A DNA stretch of 64,000 nucleotides from Burkholderia pyrrocinia (GTDB taxonomy: Bacteria > Pseudomonadota > Gammaproteobacteria > Burkholderiales > Burkholderiaceae): positions 2,728,001-2,792,000 of the forward strand of contig NZ_CP024902.1 in NCBI RefSeq assembly GCF_003330765.1, written 5' to 3'. A model generated the notes under the pieces. The model ran no database searches and was not told where the DNA came from. It saw only the letters and a list, made by a program, of their open reading frames with translations. Every line of letters begins with the position of its first letter. Position 1 is the stretch's first letter. Shown one piece after another: positions 1-8,734 of this stretch. The position numbers were made by a program, and so were the translations under genes.

Positions 1-738
1 GGTCTCGTCGCCGTCGAGGTATTCGATCGGCCGGCCCGTGCCCGTGATCTCGACGATCTCCTTGTTCGACGGCGACGCCCAGAAGCCGATCTTCGCGTCG
101 GTCTGACAGAACAGACCCGCCGTGTACGTCGACGCCGGCAGCGAGATCTCGCCGTTCGTGGCGTTGTCCCATGCCTTCGCGCCGGGGTCGACCATGTACA
201 GGCGCTTGCTGCCGAAATTCTTCGCGTAGGCAATCGCTGCCTCGTCGTCGACGTTCGGGCCGTCGATCACGGCGATCGCTCGCAGCTTGCCGGCGAGCGA
301 GTCCGCCGCCGTCGCGACCGGTTGCTTGGACGTATGCCCAGGTGCGATCAGCAAGCGCGGTTGCGCATTGAAACGCGACTTCGCATCCAGCAGTGCCTGC
401 ATGCCGGTGCGTGCGCCGCCGGCCGACACACCCCCGATGATCGCCGACGTGAGCTGCGCAGCATCAGCCGCTGCCGGCACACCAACCGCGATCACCACCG
501 CGCTGCTCTGCGCATAGATCGCACGGGCAGCCCGAGCGATCGCGCTGTTCTCGCCGAACGCTCGGACCGCCTCGCCGGGGCTCGTCAGTTGCACCGGGAC
601 ATTCGGCTGCGCCAGATCGGGGCCGGGCGTGTAGGTGTCGGCCATGCCAACGACCGACGACGACGGCACCGCAATCGTGCGCGGGCCGCTGTCGACGATG
701 GTCGTCGTGATACCGTGAAAAAAGGAAGTCGCTGCCAT
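1..738 (-). CDS. Phage tail sheath protein (partial, C-terminus outside window)
   Basis: The reading frame is open from an ATG at 738 to the window edge, giving 246 residues of a longer protein. The start has a GGAG ribosome site six bases upstream. The N-terminus (MAATSFFHGI, then TIVDSGPRTI and GMADTYTPG) and the later VIDGPNVDDEAAIAYA stretch match the P2 gpFI / Mu gpL contractile sheath family. The sheath polymerises around the tail tube and contracts on infection. The gene lies downstream of the fibre and fibre-chaperone genes, as in P2-type tails. The C-terminal half cannot be assessed. Confidence 0.85.
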   Translation of the reverse strand, partial: MAATSFFHGITTTIVDSGPRTIAVPSSSVVGMADTYTPGPDLAQPNVPVQLTSPGEAVRAFGENSAIARAARAIYAQSSAVVIAVGVPAAADAAQLTSAIIGGVSAGGARTGMQALLDAKSRFNAQPRLLIAPGHTSKQPVATAADSLAGKLRAIAVIDGPNVDDEAAIAYAKNFGSKRLYMVDPGAKAWDNATNGEISLPASTYTAGLFCQTDAKIGFWASPSNKEIVEITGTGRPIEYLDGDET

Positions 739-750
739 GCGGATCTCCGG

Positions 751-779
751 AAATAAAAAGGCCGCTCATCGAGCGGCCT
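751..779 (-). terminator. Intrinsic terminator-like hairpin before the sheath gene
   Basis: A perfect 9-bp stem (759-767 with 771-779, loop ATC) is followed on the minus strand by TTTTTATTT. It lies between the fibre-chaperone and sheath genes, just upstream of the sheath ribosome site. It would end or attenuate leftward late transcription unless antiterminated. Confidence 0.7.
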
Positions 780-811
780 GAAACAAAACGACGCGAACCG
801 CGTCGGCAAAG

Positions 812-1591
812 TTACTTTTTGATGGGCACGGTGGACGCCTTCGGTTGCTCCGATGCCGTGTCCGCATCGGGCTTCGCCGCTTCATCGGTGCGCACCTGCA
901 TCGCGGCATCGGCCGCCGCGCGATCCTCTTCAGCTTGCTTCGCAGCGGCCTCACGCTGCGCAGCCTCCTCCGCTTCACGCGCCGCTCTCTCGGCACGCTC
1001 GGCCTCGACCTTCGCGAGAATCGCATCCGGATCGGGTTCGGCCGGCCACGCGATCTCCGCCGGGAAACTCGGCGACTCAACGACACGTACGAGCGCGACC
1101 TGATAGTCGGTCCACGCGTCGAACGTCGCTTCTTCGAGATCCGACAGTCGCCCCGTCACCCGCGCATCCGATTTGCCGAGATTCTGCTGACGCGCCTTCT
1201 CCAGCCGCGCGAAGAAATCATTCATCGCCAACTCGCGCGCCTTGTCTGCGACGATCTTCTCGTCGACAGTCCATGCCCCGTCGCGCCAGACATGCGTATC
1301 GGACGGACGCGGCACTTCGGTCAGCTCAGCGTCTTCCGGCGTCACGCCAGCGACGGTGATCTCGGCAGTCGCTCCGGACTCCGTGCGATAGAGGCGTACA
1401 CCGCGATAGTCGGGCAGCATCTCCCATTTTTCACCACGCCAGAACGGCCACGTGCGCGGCGGCCGCTCGGGCACCGGCTTAAGCGTACAGAACGCCGGGA
1501 CCAGATAGCGGCTGGAATTCATCGGATCAACATCGGCGAGAAAGCTGACGATGTATTGCCCTGTCAGGCTGTCGTACTGATTGCAAAGCAT
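812..1591 (-). CDS. Tail fibre assembly chaperone
   Basis: This 259-residue protein lies directly downstream of the tail fibre gene, 15 bp from its stop, the usual place for the Tfa chaperone that folds or trimerises the fibre tip. The middle (residues ~110-190) contains the chaperone-like core with DLEEATFDAWTDYQVALVRV. The last 80 residues are a charged Ala/Glu/Arg-rich helix (AERAEREA type) that is longer than in most Tfa proteins. The N-terminal ~90 residues mention a Pro-rich ERPPRTWPFW segment seen in Burkholderia phage homologues. The role is inferred from position and the core; the tail extension is unexplained. Confidence 0.7.
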   Translation of the reverse strand: MLCNQYDSLTGQYIVSFLADVDPMNSSRYLVPAFCTLKPVPERPPRTWPFWRGEKWEMLPDYRGVRLYRTESGATAEITVAGVTPEDAELTEVPRPSDTHVWRDGAWTVDEKIVADKARELAMNDFFARLEKARQQNLGKSDARVTGRLSDLEEATFDAWTDYQVALVRVVESPSFPAEIAWPAEPDPDAILAKVEAERAERAAREAEEAAQREAAAKQAEEDRAAADAAMQVRTDEAAKPDADTASEQPKASTVPIKK

Positions 1592-1606
1592 GCTCTACCT
1601 CACTAA

Positions 1607-3601
1607 TTAGAAAGCGCGAATCATGGCAAGCACGGCGACGTTACGCATACGCGCTTCCGCACCACCGTCTGCCGCGACGCTGATCGCATGCGAGTGGCCA
1701 CCGCCACCACCGATACCAACGCTGTGGCCGTGTGCTCCGTCACCGGCAATCCCGATGCCCGTGCCTGAAGCAGACGATCCAAAGTCATCGCCTTGACCCC
1801 AGTTATACGGGCCGGTGCCCTGCCCGTAGCTCGTACCAACGACCCCGACTCGACCAATTCGTGTCGCGTGCGCGTGGCCGGGATCGTTCACGCCGTGCCC
1901 GTGATATCCGTTCGCATCAGTCCAAGCGTTATGCGTGTGATCACCAACTGCGCCGGCCGATGCGCCGTGAGCATGCGAGCGGTTTTGACTGTCCTGCCAC
2001 GTGCCGACTCGCCGACCGGAATCGGCACCACGCCCCGCGTCCGCACATCGAATTCCCTCACCGCGAAACTCGGGAATTCGAAAGGTTGTCGCACCGTCAC
2101 CGGTCGAGAACGAACCCCAGTTGCCGTTCGTCCAGTCCTTTTCTTCGACCAGCGCACCGCTTCCCTGTGCGTATGCCCACAAAGCCGGATAGTCGACACG
2201 CTTCAACTCCGCGCCATTCAGCGCGAGACAACCGGCACGCGGCGCAGTACGTGCCTCGAAAATGATCTGCCCGATCGAGGCCGACGCAATTGCGTCAACG
2301 ACGAACGCCGTCGAAGCCGCGTTGCTCGACCGATCTCCAGACGCAGGAGTCGGAACCTGCACAGCGCGATCAAAGATCGTCCCTTTGTTGGCCGTGAACC
2401 GGACATTGACCAACCCGTTACACGTCACGCCGAAGTCGCCGTCACCGATGTGGTAGAAGCCGGTATCCGGTGCGCCATCCTTGTCGAATGCAAGTGACGG
2501 ATTCTGCGGCGTACCTTCAGACAGGAAAATTCGCGCACCTGCCGCGAGCCAAAGCGCCCCCTTCAGGGTTCCACCGAGGTTCAGATCGAGGGGCGTCAGA
2601 TTGCCCGAATGCCACACTGGCTGACCATCGATGCGAAATGTTCGATTGCCGAAGAAGTACTGAAACGCACCTTTCGATGCCGAATACCATCCGACGGTCT
2701 CTGCGTTCGCGTAGAAGTAACCGTCATTCTGGCCAGCGAAGATTCGCCCCTCTCCGCCTCGCTTGATCGCAATGTCGCCGACAACTTCAACGGCGCCACC
2801 CAATCGCGTCCCACGCCCCGAATCATCGAGCCTCACCAGCCCGGATTCGAGATCCCACGACAACGGCCGAAAGTCATTCCACGCCCCGTATGGATCTCCT
2901 TTGCTTGTCTGGAGCAGATAGAAAGTCCTGTCGTCGTTACGCAGCATCACGCCATAGTCGGCTCCTGCGGCCCGATACTGCCCACCCAACCCTCCCAGAT
3001 CCATCCCGGACGAACGCACGCCTTGCGAAAAAGACGCACGGTACGCTACCTGCATACCGTCCCGGCCATTGTCAGCCGTCGTGCCGATCAGCAGACGCCC
3101 CTCCGGAGTCAGACGCATCCGCTCGGCGCCGCCCGAAATCAGCGCGAGCCAACCACTCGAAACTGCTGGCCCGACGAAGCAGTTGTTGACCTGCACTTCG
3201 AAGTGCGAAACCCCCTGCGCACCGATCTGCAAGTACCCGTCTCGCGGCGAGAACATGCCCGTATCCGGATCGCTGTCAAAGCCGAAGCCGGCGTTATTGG
3301 CGTTATTTGGCGTGATTGCGCCCGCCTTCGCCTTCAGCACGCCCTTCAATGTGCCGCCCGTAAGCGGCAATTTGTCGGTGCCGAGCGTGTCGACCTGCTT
3401 GCCAAGCGCGTCGACACGTTTGTCGTTGGCGTCCGCCCTCTTGTCATTGGCGTCTGCACGGTCTTTGAGGTGCCGCGTCCGATTCGCAAGTTGCTTTGTC
3501 GGCACGTTGTCGACCCCATCAGGGCCGCCCTGTACGGGGTCCGACGTCTCGAACTGATAGACCCCGTCCTCCCACTTACTTTCTTCTTTCAGATTGGCCA
3601 T
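1607..3601 (-). CDS. Tail fibre protein with C-terminal collar domain
   Basis: This 664-residue protein is the receptor-binding fibre at the baseplate. Residues 1-40 form the virion-attachment end (WEDGVYQFETSDPVQGG). Residues ~48-75 are a heptad-like repeat (RADANDKRADANDKR, then VDALGKQVDTLG) that should form a trimeric coiled coil. The shaft repeats GGTLKG segments at two places. The C-terminal ~200 residues are the phage tail collar/tip fold: SIGQIIFEARTAPRAGCLALNG, IPEFRGEGIRCADAGRG, then many HxH pairs (HAHG, HTHN, HGHG, HAHA), and it ends NVAVLAMIRAF. His-pair-rich tips of this kind bind metal ions in related fibres. The start overlaps the end of the gpI gene by 13 bp. Confidence 0.88.
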   Translation of the reverse strand: MANLKEESKWEDGVYQFETSDPVQGGPDGVDNVPTKQLANRTRHLKDRADANDKRADANDKRVDALGKQVDTLGTDKLPLTGGTLKGVLKAKAGAITPNNANNAGFGFDSDPDTGMFSPRDGYLQIGAQGVSHFEVQVNNCFVGPAVSSGWLALISGGAERMRLTPEGRLLIGTTADNGRDGMQVAYRASFSQGVRSSGMDLGGLGGQYRAAGADYGVMLRNDDRTFYLLQTSKGDPYGAWNDFRPLSWDLESGLVRLDDSGRGTRLGGAVEVVGDIAIKRGGEGRIFAGQNDGYFYANAETVGWYSASKGAFQYFFGNRTFRIDGQPVWHSGNLTPLDLNLGGTLKGALWLAAGARIFLSEGTPQNPSLAFDKDGAPDTGFYHIGDGDFGVTCNGLVNVRFTANKGTIFDRAVQVPTPASGDRSSNAASTAFVVDAIASASIGQIIFEARTAPRAGCLALNGAELKRVDYPALWAYAQGSGALVEEKDWTNGNWGSFSTGDGATTFRIPEFRGEGIRCADAGRGADSGRRVGTWQDSQNRSHAHGASAGAVGDHTHNAWTDANGYHGHGVNDPGHAHATRIGRVGVVGTSYGQGTGPYNWGQGDDFGSSASGTGIGIAGDGAHGHSVGIGGGGGHSHAISVAADGGAEARMRNVAVLAMIRAF

Positions 3602-4167
3602 GTACCGATCACCCCTCGCGTAAATTGACCATTGCGCGTCGCGACACCGTTGTGTCGGATCGCGACCTCAGAAAAGTCGAGCCATGCGAGCCGGCTGCGA
3701 GCCGGCGCATAGCGCTCGATTGCCCGCTTCAGGTTCTCGCCCTGATCCCGCGTTACCGCCCGCTGCAGCTTCACGATGTACTCGGCCCACGCGGTCGAGC
3801 CACCGTGCAGATATCGACCGTCACGCGTCACCGAGCCGTCTCGGCGCTTGATCTGCCGCCCCTCTTGAATGGCGATCTCGCCGAACCCGAGCCGCCGAAC
3901 AATTTCGCGGATCGCCCACGGCGTACCCTTCTTCTGGTAGATCGCGAGAGACGACTTGATCAGTGCGCGTCGCGCGTCGTCCGACTCCGCCAGCTCCCAT
4001 CCGTCGACCGCGAGCGACCATGCGAGCCACGGCAGGAACGCCGCAGGACACCGATCCGCATCCCACAGCGTGCGGATCACATCCGGATCGACGCTCGGGC
4101 GCATCACCTGCGCGAGTGCGGCTTCGAGGCTCGTTTGATTCGTTGGCAGCAACGCTTCAGTCGTCAT
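3589..4167 (-). CDS. Tail protein I (baseplate wedge, P2 gpI family)
   Basis: The 192-residue product matches P2 gpI in size and order. It sits between gpJ and the fibre gene and overlaps both by 11-13 bp. The family signature is visible: DPDVIRTLWDADRCPAAFLP, then LAWSLAVDGWELA, then YQKKGTPWAIREIVRRLGFG. GpI is a baseplate periphery protein that links the wedge to the fibre. The C-terminal part (after residue ~100) carries the phage-specific fibre-docking region. Confidence 0.88.
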   Translation of the reverse strand: MTTEALLPTNQTSLEAALAQVMRPSVDPDVIRTLWDADRCPAAFLPWLAWSLAVDGWELAESDDARRALIKSSLAIYQKKGTPWAIREIVRRLGFGEIAIQEGRQIKRRDGSVTRDGRYLHGGSTAWAEYIVKLQRAVTRDQGENLKRAIERYAPARSRLAWLDFSEVAIRHNGVATRNGQFTRGVIGTWPI

Positions 4168-5053
4168 CGTTCACCTTCGGATTCAGCACGATCGATGTGC
4201 ACCGCGCGAACTGATCGATTGCGCAAACGACATCAGCAGCGGGTGACTTCAGATCGACTCTCACGACACCCGACGCCTTCGGATGCAACGCCCCCGTGAC
4301 GGCCGATTGCGGCATGCCGACGCGCAGCGCCTCGCCTGCAGCGACTGCAATATCGAGATCCTGCCGACGCGCGGCGAGCACGACACCCGGGTCCGGCCCG
4401 CGTCCGACGTACACGTCAGCAACGATCGCGTAATTGATCGGTCGAGCCGGCACGACCAGCAGCTCGTCGTTCAGTGGTCGGCGATCTTCTGGTGATAGCG
4501 CACGGCGCACCGTATCGAGCAATGCCGCACTCGCGATTCCATCGTTCGAATACGACTTCACGACCACACGCACCACACCCGGCTCGGGACGATCGACGCG
4601 CACGTCGGCGACGTCCGCCGACGCGTCCATCGCAAGCGACCGATACGAACCGAACGGCCCGGCCGTCGACGACCGCTCGATCCCCATCTGCGTGCGCAAT
4701 CGCAGCCGCTCGTCGCGCTCGTACGTCATCGGAATCGGCGGATGCGCTTCCGGATCGCCGGGATCGACGATCTCCCTCTTGATGTTCCAGAGCGCCGCGA
4801 GATGTTCCTGATCCGCGCCCGTGGCATAAGCCAGCAACACGGCGCGACCCACATCGTTCACGCGCGCACGAAACCGCAACTCGTCGTATGCGGCCAGCTC
4901 AATCAGCTTCACGACCGGGTCAGACTCAAGGGCAGCCGTCCAATCTGAATAGATGCGCTTGAAGTGCTCCAGCTTGCGCTGGTACACCTCCTCGAAGTCG
5001 AGCGTTTCGACGAGATCCGGCGGATCAAGCGCCGACAGATCGATTACTGTCAT
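4157..5053 (-). CDS. Baseplate assembly protein J (P2 gpJ family)
   Basis: The 298-residue length and the sequence match gpJ, the baseplate wedge component. Conserved pieces are LDPPDLVETLDFEEVYQRKL near the start, VKLIELAAYDELRFRARVND at ~47-66, then LLAYATGADQEHLAALWN, and the later PEPGVVRVVVKSYSNDG. It overlaps gpI by 11 bp and the W/gp25 gene by 4 bp, so the genes are translationally coupled. Nothing is missing relative to the family. Confidence 0.9.
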   Translation of the reverse strand: MTVIDLSALDPPDLVETLDFEEVYQRKLEHFKRIYSDWTAALESDPVVKLIELAAYDELRFRARVNDVGRAVLLAYATGADQEHLAALWNIKREIVDPGDPEAHPPIPMTYERDERLRLRTQMGIERSSTAGPFGSYRSLAMDASADVADVRVDRPEPGVVRVVVKSYSNDGIASAALLDTVRRALSPEDRRPLNDELLVVPARPINYAIVADVYVGRGPDPGVVLAARRQDLDIAVAAGEALRVGMPQSAVTGALHPKASGVVRVDLKSPAADVVCAIDQFARCTSIVLNPKVNDDD

Positions 5054-5385
5054 GTCGTCACCTCAAATACGACGTCATCGCCGTTGTAGCGCCCGGCGAT
5101 CCGAAAAGTTACTTTGCCGTCCACGACAGACAGCGCGTTCACACGATCGAGCGCGATGCGCGGCTCCCATCGACCGATCGCGCGTGCGGCTTCGGCCTGC
5201 GCGGCCGATATCCATCCGCGCGTGACGGGCAGGTCGACCATCGCAGGGAGATCCGAGCCGTAATCGGGGCGCTCGCGGCGGGTTCCCTTGCGCGTACTGA
5301 GAATGTCCGCGATGCTCTGCACCAGATGATCGAGTCCGCCGATCAGTCGGCCCGTACGGCGACACATACCGACCAGCGCGACCAT
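5050..5385 (-). CDS. Baseplate wedge protein W (gp25-like lysozyme family)
   Basis: This 111-residue protein has the gp25/gpW core: GMCRRTGRLIGGLDHLVQSI, ADILSTRKGTRRERPDYGSD, then EPRIALDRV. It joins the baseplate sheath initiator. The chosen ATG at 5385 overlaps the stop of the upstream small gene (TGATG), which argues for translational coupling. A longer frame from 5418 would add 11 residues not found in the family. The lysozyme name is historical; catalytic activity is not expected. Confidence 0.87.
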   Translation of the reverse strand: MVALVGMCRRTGRLIGGLDHLVQSIADILSTRKGTRRERPDYGSDLPAMVDLPVTRGWISAAQAEAARAIGRWEPRIALDRVNALSVVDGKVTFRIAGRYNGDDVVFEVTT

Positions 5386-5585
5386 CACTGCGCCTTTGTC
5401 GGAATACGCTTGAAGCACTCGCGCGATTCGAGATACGCGACATGCTCAGGCTCTGTCACCTCCGTTTTGCCAGCCAGCACGGCAACGTGCGAGCCGTCCG
5501 GGAACACGATCACGCGACTGCGGAACTCCGTATCGATGAACGTCACGGGAGCCGTCACCCCGCCTTGCTGTGCGTCTTTCGCCAT
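5385..5585 (-). CDS. Small phage protein between gpV and gpW genes, unknown
   Basis: This 66-residue protein starts MAKDAQQGGV and ends RIPTKAQ. The ATG at 5585 follows a GGGGGTGG ribosome site and a hairpin that ends the gpV transcript region; an upstream start at 5645 would run through that hairpin. The middle (FIDTEFRSRVIVFPDGSHVAVLAGKTEV) reads like a small beta-rich fold. I do not recognise the family. In P2-like clusters this slot sometimes holds small baseplate or spike-associated proteins, but that is only positional. Confidence 0.7.
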   Translation of the reverse strand: MAKDAQQGGVTAPVTFIDTEFRSRVIVFPDGSHVAVLAGKTEVTEPEHVAYLESRECFKRIPTKAQ

Positions 5586-5602
5586 AACCACCCCCACAAA
5601 CG

Positions 5603-5625
5603 AAAAACCCCGCACGGGGCGGGGT
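5603..5625 (-). terminator. Short hairpin with T-run after gpV
   Basis: A 6-bp GC stem (5607-5612 with 5620-5625, loop of seven) is followed on the minus strand by TTTTT. It lies between gpV and the small downstream gene. It is weaker than the other late-operon hairpins and may only attenuate. Confidence 0.5.
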
Positions 5626-5645
5626 CCAAAGTCACTTTGATACAT

Positions 5646-6326
5646 TCACACTGGCGGGCCAACCAGCTCGCCGTCGCCTTGCTCACGGTGCCTGTGCTTC
5701 GTGAGCGACTTACCGCCGGCCACGACGTCTTCGGTATATTCTGCACTGCCAGCGATCTTCATCGCGACACCACCGCCCTCGCCCGGCTTGCCCTGCATGC
5801 CGCCGTTGAACGTGAGCATTTGCTCGGTCGTCGTGTTACCCGTGAACGTCGAGTCCGGAATGTCCGCCAGCAGCTTCGCACTGCGCAACGTTGCGCCGTC
5901 CGCCTTCAGCTCGAACTCCGTCCCGCCGATGCGAAACACGATCCGACCACCCGCCGGCACCGACAGTACGTATTCATGGCTTGCATGGTTGTACTGCTCG
6001 AATGCGCCGTCCGGGTAATCCGTCGCCGTCTCGTCCGGGCTCGACCTGCCCGAGCCTCCATGCTGGTCTGTGTAGTAGCCCGGCGCGACGAACGCGCCCG
6101 CGAGATCCCCGGACGGTGCCCACAACGCAACCTCTTCGTCGACGGACGGCGGACGCCACTGCCTGACCTTGCCGGCCGCACCGGCTTGCCATTTCAGCCA
6201 GTCGCTCACCCAATCACCGACACGCACCTTCACGCGCGGCGGGTCGTACGTGACGGCCTCGACGATGGCCGATTGCGTCAGACACGCCATGCGGCGATCC
6301 ATCTCGCCAAGCTCGAAGTCGCTCAC
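5646..6326 (-). CDS. Baseplate spike/assembly protein V (P2 gpV family)
   Basis: The 226-residue protein has the gpV order: an N-terminal OB-like part (ARGIVEAVTYDPPRVKVRVGD region at ~20-45), then GDWVSDWLKWQAGAAGKVRQ and PPSVDEEVALWAPSGD, and a C-terminal repetitive spike (FTGNTTTEQMLTFNGG, GEGGGVAMKIAG) ending in a His/Glu-rich tip (SLTKHRHREQGDG). GpV is the membrane-piercing spike below the tail tube; the HxH tip is where gpV binds an iron ion. It begins the P2-type tail block. Confidence 0.9.
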   Translation of the reverse strand: MSDFELGEMDRRMACLTQSAIVEAVTYDPPRVKVRVGDWVSDWLKWQAGAAGKVRQWRPPSVDEEVALWAPSGDLAGAFVAPGYYTDQHGGSGRSSPDETATDYPDGAFEQYNHASHEYVLSVPAGGRIVFRIGGTEFELKADGATLRSAKLLADIPDSTFTGNTTTEQMLTFNGGMQGKPGEGGGVAMKIAGSAEYTEDVVAGGKSLTKHRHREQGDGELVGPPV

Positions 6327-6329
6327 ACG

Positions 6330-6854
6330 TCACCCCGCACCCTGATCCGCCGGATTCCAGTAACGGTCTTCGTGTCCCGGCCCGGTCTCCGGATCGACGC
6401 CCCACAGCACCGATCGACCCTTCGTCGGCGGCTCGAACACTTCACCCAGGTCAAATTCGTGCACCCATTCGACGAGCCAGACGAGATACGTATCCAGCTC
6501 GGGCCGGAACGGATCTTCACCTGCTGAGCCGATTTGCTTGCCGGGCGTAACCGGCAAGCCCCACGTTTCGCCGTGCACCGCCTGCAGCACGCGGGCGGAC
6601 AGCTCGCGCACCTGCAGCTCGGCGTCGTCCACCAGCGGGTCGACGATCACACGCGCCTGCATGCGCGCGATCAGCGGCACCCGGCCCGTTCCGTCATCGT
6701 GTCCCGGCTCCAACTCGGCCAGTTCGATCGCGACGAATGGTGTCTCGATCGACTTGCCGATCTTCGGATACGCATGGATACGTTCGAGATCCGGCAGGCG
6801 CGCACGCAGGCCGGCCTCGATGCCGTCATGAAATTGTTTCAAGTTATCGAGCAC
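6330..6854 (-). CDS. Phage tail/neck protein of unknown family (gp37- or U-like position)
   Basis: This 174-residue protein starts MLDNLKQFHDGIEAGL and carries an internal FVAIELAELEPGHDDGTG segment. It lies between the Z-like gene (11-bp overlap) and gpV, the slot that holds tail terminator or completion proteins (lambda U, Mu gp37). The alternating hydrophobic strands with RVIVDPLVDD and LVWLVEWVHEFD fit a small alpha/beta tail-terminator fold, but this is inference. The last 30 residues are Pro/Gly-rich. Confidence 0.6.
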   Translation of the reverse strand: MLDNLKQFHDGIEAGLRARLPDLERIHAYPKIGKSIETPFVAIELAELEPGHDDGTGRVPLIARMQARVIVDPLVDDAELQVRELSARVLQAVHGETWGLPVTPGKQIGSAGEDPFRPELDTYLVWLVEWVHEFDLGEVFEPPTKGRSVLWGVDPETGPGHEDRYWNPADQGAG

Positions 6855-7374
6855 GATTCGCCGCCTTCTGGATCTCGTAGTTCACTTCCTGCCGCAGCAC
6901 CGTCATCAGCCGCGCTTCGCACGCCCGCGCGGCCCGTCGAAATGCCGGATCGCCGGTCTGCGACCACTCGACCGTCACGACCTCGAACGGCGTTCGCGCC
7001 TTGCCAGTCCGCCGGTAGATCGGACCGTCCGGCTGTACCTTCGTCTTGCGCCACGCACTTTCGAACACCGATTTGCCGGCCCGGATGCCCTTCTTCGTGC
7101 GCCGGACCGAACCGAGTCGGTGCGCCTCGATCGGATTCAGCCCGAGCCACACCTTCCCGGTATCGGCCGACCGCATGAAGAAGTACATGCGTTGCCGCAA
7201 CAGCTTCTGCTGGATGCCCGTCGCGCTGCCGACCTCCTTCGCCGTCTGACTTCGAATCCACGCGCCCGTCTTGCGCAGCGTCCGACGCCATGCCGCCTGC
7301 ATCGCAGCAGGCGGCAGGCCCGCGAGCGCTTCGAGCGCCCCCTTCACATCGATCTCGACCTTCAGCAGATCCAT
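6844..7374 (-). CDS. Minor tail protein, lambda Z / HK97 gp10-like
   Basis: The 176-residue product starts at the ATG at 7374 (MDLLKVEIDVKGALEALAGL). Further upstream the frame is an unconserved Arg-rich read-through of the previous gene, so a longer start is rejected. Features typical of gpZ-like completion proteins are AWRRTLRKTGAWIRSQTAKEV, TGIQQKLLRQRMYFF and the basic, helical C-terminus ACEARLMTVLRQEVNYEIQK. It would help join or finish the tail tube after the head proteins, matching its place between the FII-like gene and the tail block. Confidence 0.7.
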   Translation of the reverse strand: MDLLKVEIDVKGALEALAGLPPAAMQAAWRRTLRKTGAWIRSQTAKEVGSATGIQQKLLRQRMYFFMRSADTGKVWLGLNPIEAHRLGSVRRTKKGIRAGKSVFESAWRKTKVQPDGPIYRRTGKARTPFEVVTVEWSQTGDPAFRRAARACEARLMTVLRQEVNYEIQKAANRAR

Positions 7375-7376
7375 CG

Positions 7377-7664
7377 TCACCTCAGAATCAGGACAGTCCA
7401 GCCCGTGCCGGTCGGGTGGATCTCGAAGACACGGAAGCGCTCGCCACCCGCGACGACGATGCTGCCCACGGACACACGGGCCGCGTCGTCGTCGGTGATG
7501 TCGAGGATCGGCGCAACGAGCTGCGTGCGTTGCGTCCCGAGATCCGGGCCGAGCCAAGGTGCCTTGAACATGCCCAGCAGCGGCTTGCCGTCGATCGTCA
7601 CTTCGTCTGACAGGTCTCGCTTCACGGCCGTGTCGACGTCGGCCATCAGATCCCGGAACGCCAT
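7377..7664 (-). CDS. Head-tail joining protein, lambda gpFII-like
   Basis: This 95-residue protein is beta-rich: a helical start (MAFRDLMADVDTAVKRDLSD), then VTIDGKPLLGMF, then SVGSIVVAGGERFRVFEIHP. Length and layout fit the gpFII / Gifsy-2 family that forms the tail attachment surface on the head. It follows the capsid gene by one base, as in lambda-type heads. Confidence 0.75.
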   Translation of the reverse strand: MAFRDLMADVDTAVKRDLSDEVTIDGKPLLGMFKAPWLGPDLGTQRTQLVAPILDITDDDAARVSVGSIVVAGGERFRVFEIHPTGTGWTVLILR

Positions 7665-7665
7665 G

Positions 7666-8661
7666 TCACGCCTTCAGCTTGATCAGCGCCTTCGGGCGCG
7701 TGCACAGGTGGATCGGATTCGACTGCGCTTCGATCTCAACGCCCTTGCCGAAGTCCATCAGCTCCTGCTTCGCGTAGTACGGCAGACCGGTCGTGTTGAC
7801 CGCCTCGACGTAGTCGGCCGGCGCGAAGCGCGTGATGAACAGATCCGGAACGCCTTCGGGAATCGCATGCGCCTCGTCGTCCGCCACATAGCCGATGTCA
7901 CCGACGCGGCCACGATATCGCTCGAACGTGCAACCGCCGAAGTCGAACGCATCACGTGCGTCGCCGCGCAGCGACGCCGCCATTGCAGTCGCCAGATACG
8001 TTTCCTTGACCGTCTTCGCGACGATCAGCTTGTTCCAGAACGCGCGACCACAGAGCACGCGCACGCCGGTGTACGTCGTCGCGCCAAGGGCATCCTCGAT
8101 CGCGTCCTGCACCTCGACGCACTTCACACGGATCTCCGTGTCGGCCTTGCCCAGCTCAAAGGAGATCACCGTCTGCTCGATGCCGAAGTACTGCAGCAGG
8201 TCGATCAGTACCGTCTTGCCGTCCGCGTCCAGCACCGCGCCCTTGATCGCACCGATGCGATGGAATTCGTGCGTGGCGTCGAGCTGGCGACGCATCTTCG
8301 CGAGCCGGCGATTCACGACAGTCTGCAGCGCCTCCAGCTCGGTTTCCGAACCGAACGCGCGCAGATTCTGGATCTCGTCAGCCTTGATGGTCGCGCGTTG
8401 CGGCAGGTGCACCGTATTGAACGGGATCATCTTGCGCTTGCTGCCGCCGACGACGGCGGCCGGCGACCCGCGCTCGCCAGCCGCAACGAGCGACAGCGTG
8501 TCGCCGTCGCGCTCGATCTGGATCGTCGTCGTCGTGATGCCGTCCTCTTCGAACAGCCCGAGCGTGCCGATCCGGCCAGGAACGTACGGCTGCTCGTTGA
8601 TCGCAGCACTCAGGGACGACAGCGAGAACGCATCGTCATTAAACAGGGCGATATCCGCCAT
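7666..8661 (-). CDS. Major capsid protein E (lambda gpE family)
   Basis: The 331-residue length is typical of gpE. The ATG at 8661 (MADIALFNDDAFSLSSLSAA) is chosen because upstream sequence in the frame includes the terminator hairpin. Family features include KRKMIPFNTVHLPQ near residue 75-90, LGKADTEIRVKC, RVLCGRAFWNKLI around 205-220, and the ending with QSNPIHLCTRPKALIKLKA. About 400-plus copies build the icosahedral shell. It sits directly after decoration protein D, as in lambda. Confidence 0.92.
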   Translation of the reverse strand: MADIALFNDDAFSLSSLSAAINEQPYVPGRIGTLGLFEEDGITTTTIQIERDGDTLSLVAAGERGSPAAVVGGSKRKMIPFNTVHLPQRATIKADEIQNLRAFGSETELEALQTVVNRRLAKMRRQLDATHEFHRIGAIKGAVLDADGKTVLIDLLQYFGIEQTVISFELGKADTEIRVKCVEVQDAIEDALGATTYTGVRVLCGRAFWNKLIVAKTVKETYLATAMAASLRGDARDAFDFGGCTFERYRGRVGDIGYVADDEAHAIPEGVPDLFITRFAPADYVEAVNTTGLPYYAKQELMDFGKGVEIEAQSNPIHLCTRPKALIKLKA

Positions 8662-8687
8662 ACAACCTCCGACATGAAAATGGATAC

Positions 8688-8716
8688 AAAAAAGGCCACG
8701 CGCTCTGCGTGGCCTT
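8688..8716 (-). terminator. Strong intrinsic terminator-like hairpin between D and E genes
   Basis: A perfect 10-bp stem (8692-8701 with 8707-8716, loop of five) is followed on the minus strand by TTTTTTG. It separates the decoration gene from the capsid gene, both needed in large amounts, so it may instead protect or shape the D transcript while antiterminated polymerase passes. Confidence 0.75.
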
Positions 8717-8734
8717 GAATGGCGCCTGCTACGT

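Noticed and set aside
1607..3601. Diversity-generating retroelement target in the tail fibre gene
   Set aside because: No reverse transcriptase or template repeat was seen in the window, and the C-terminus is a collar-type tip.
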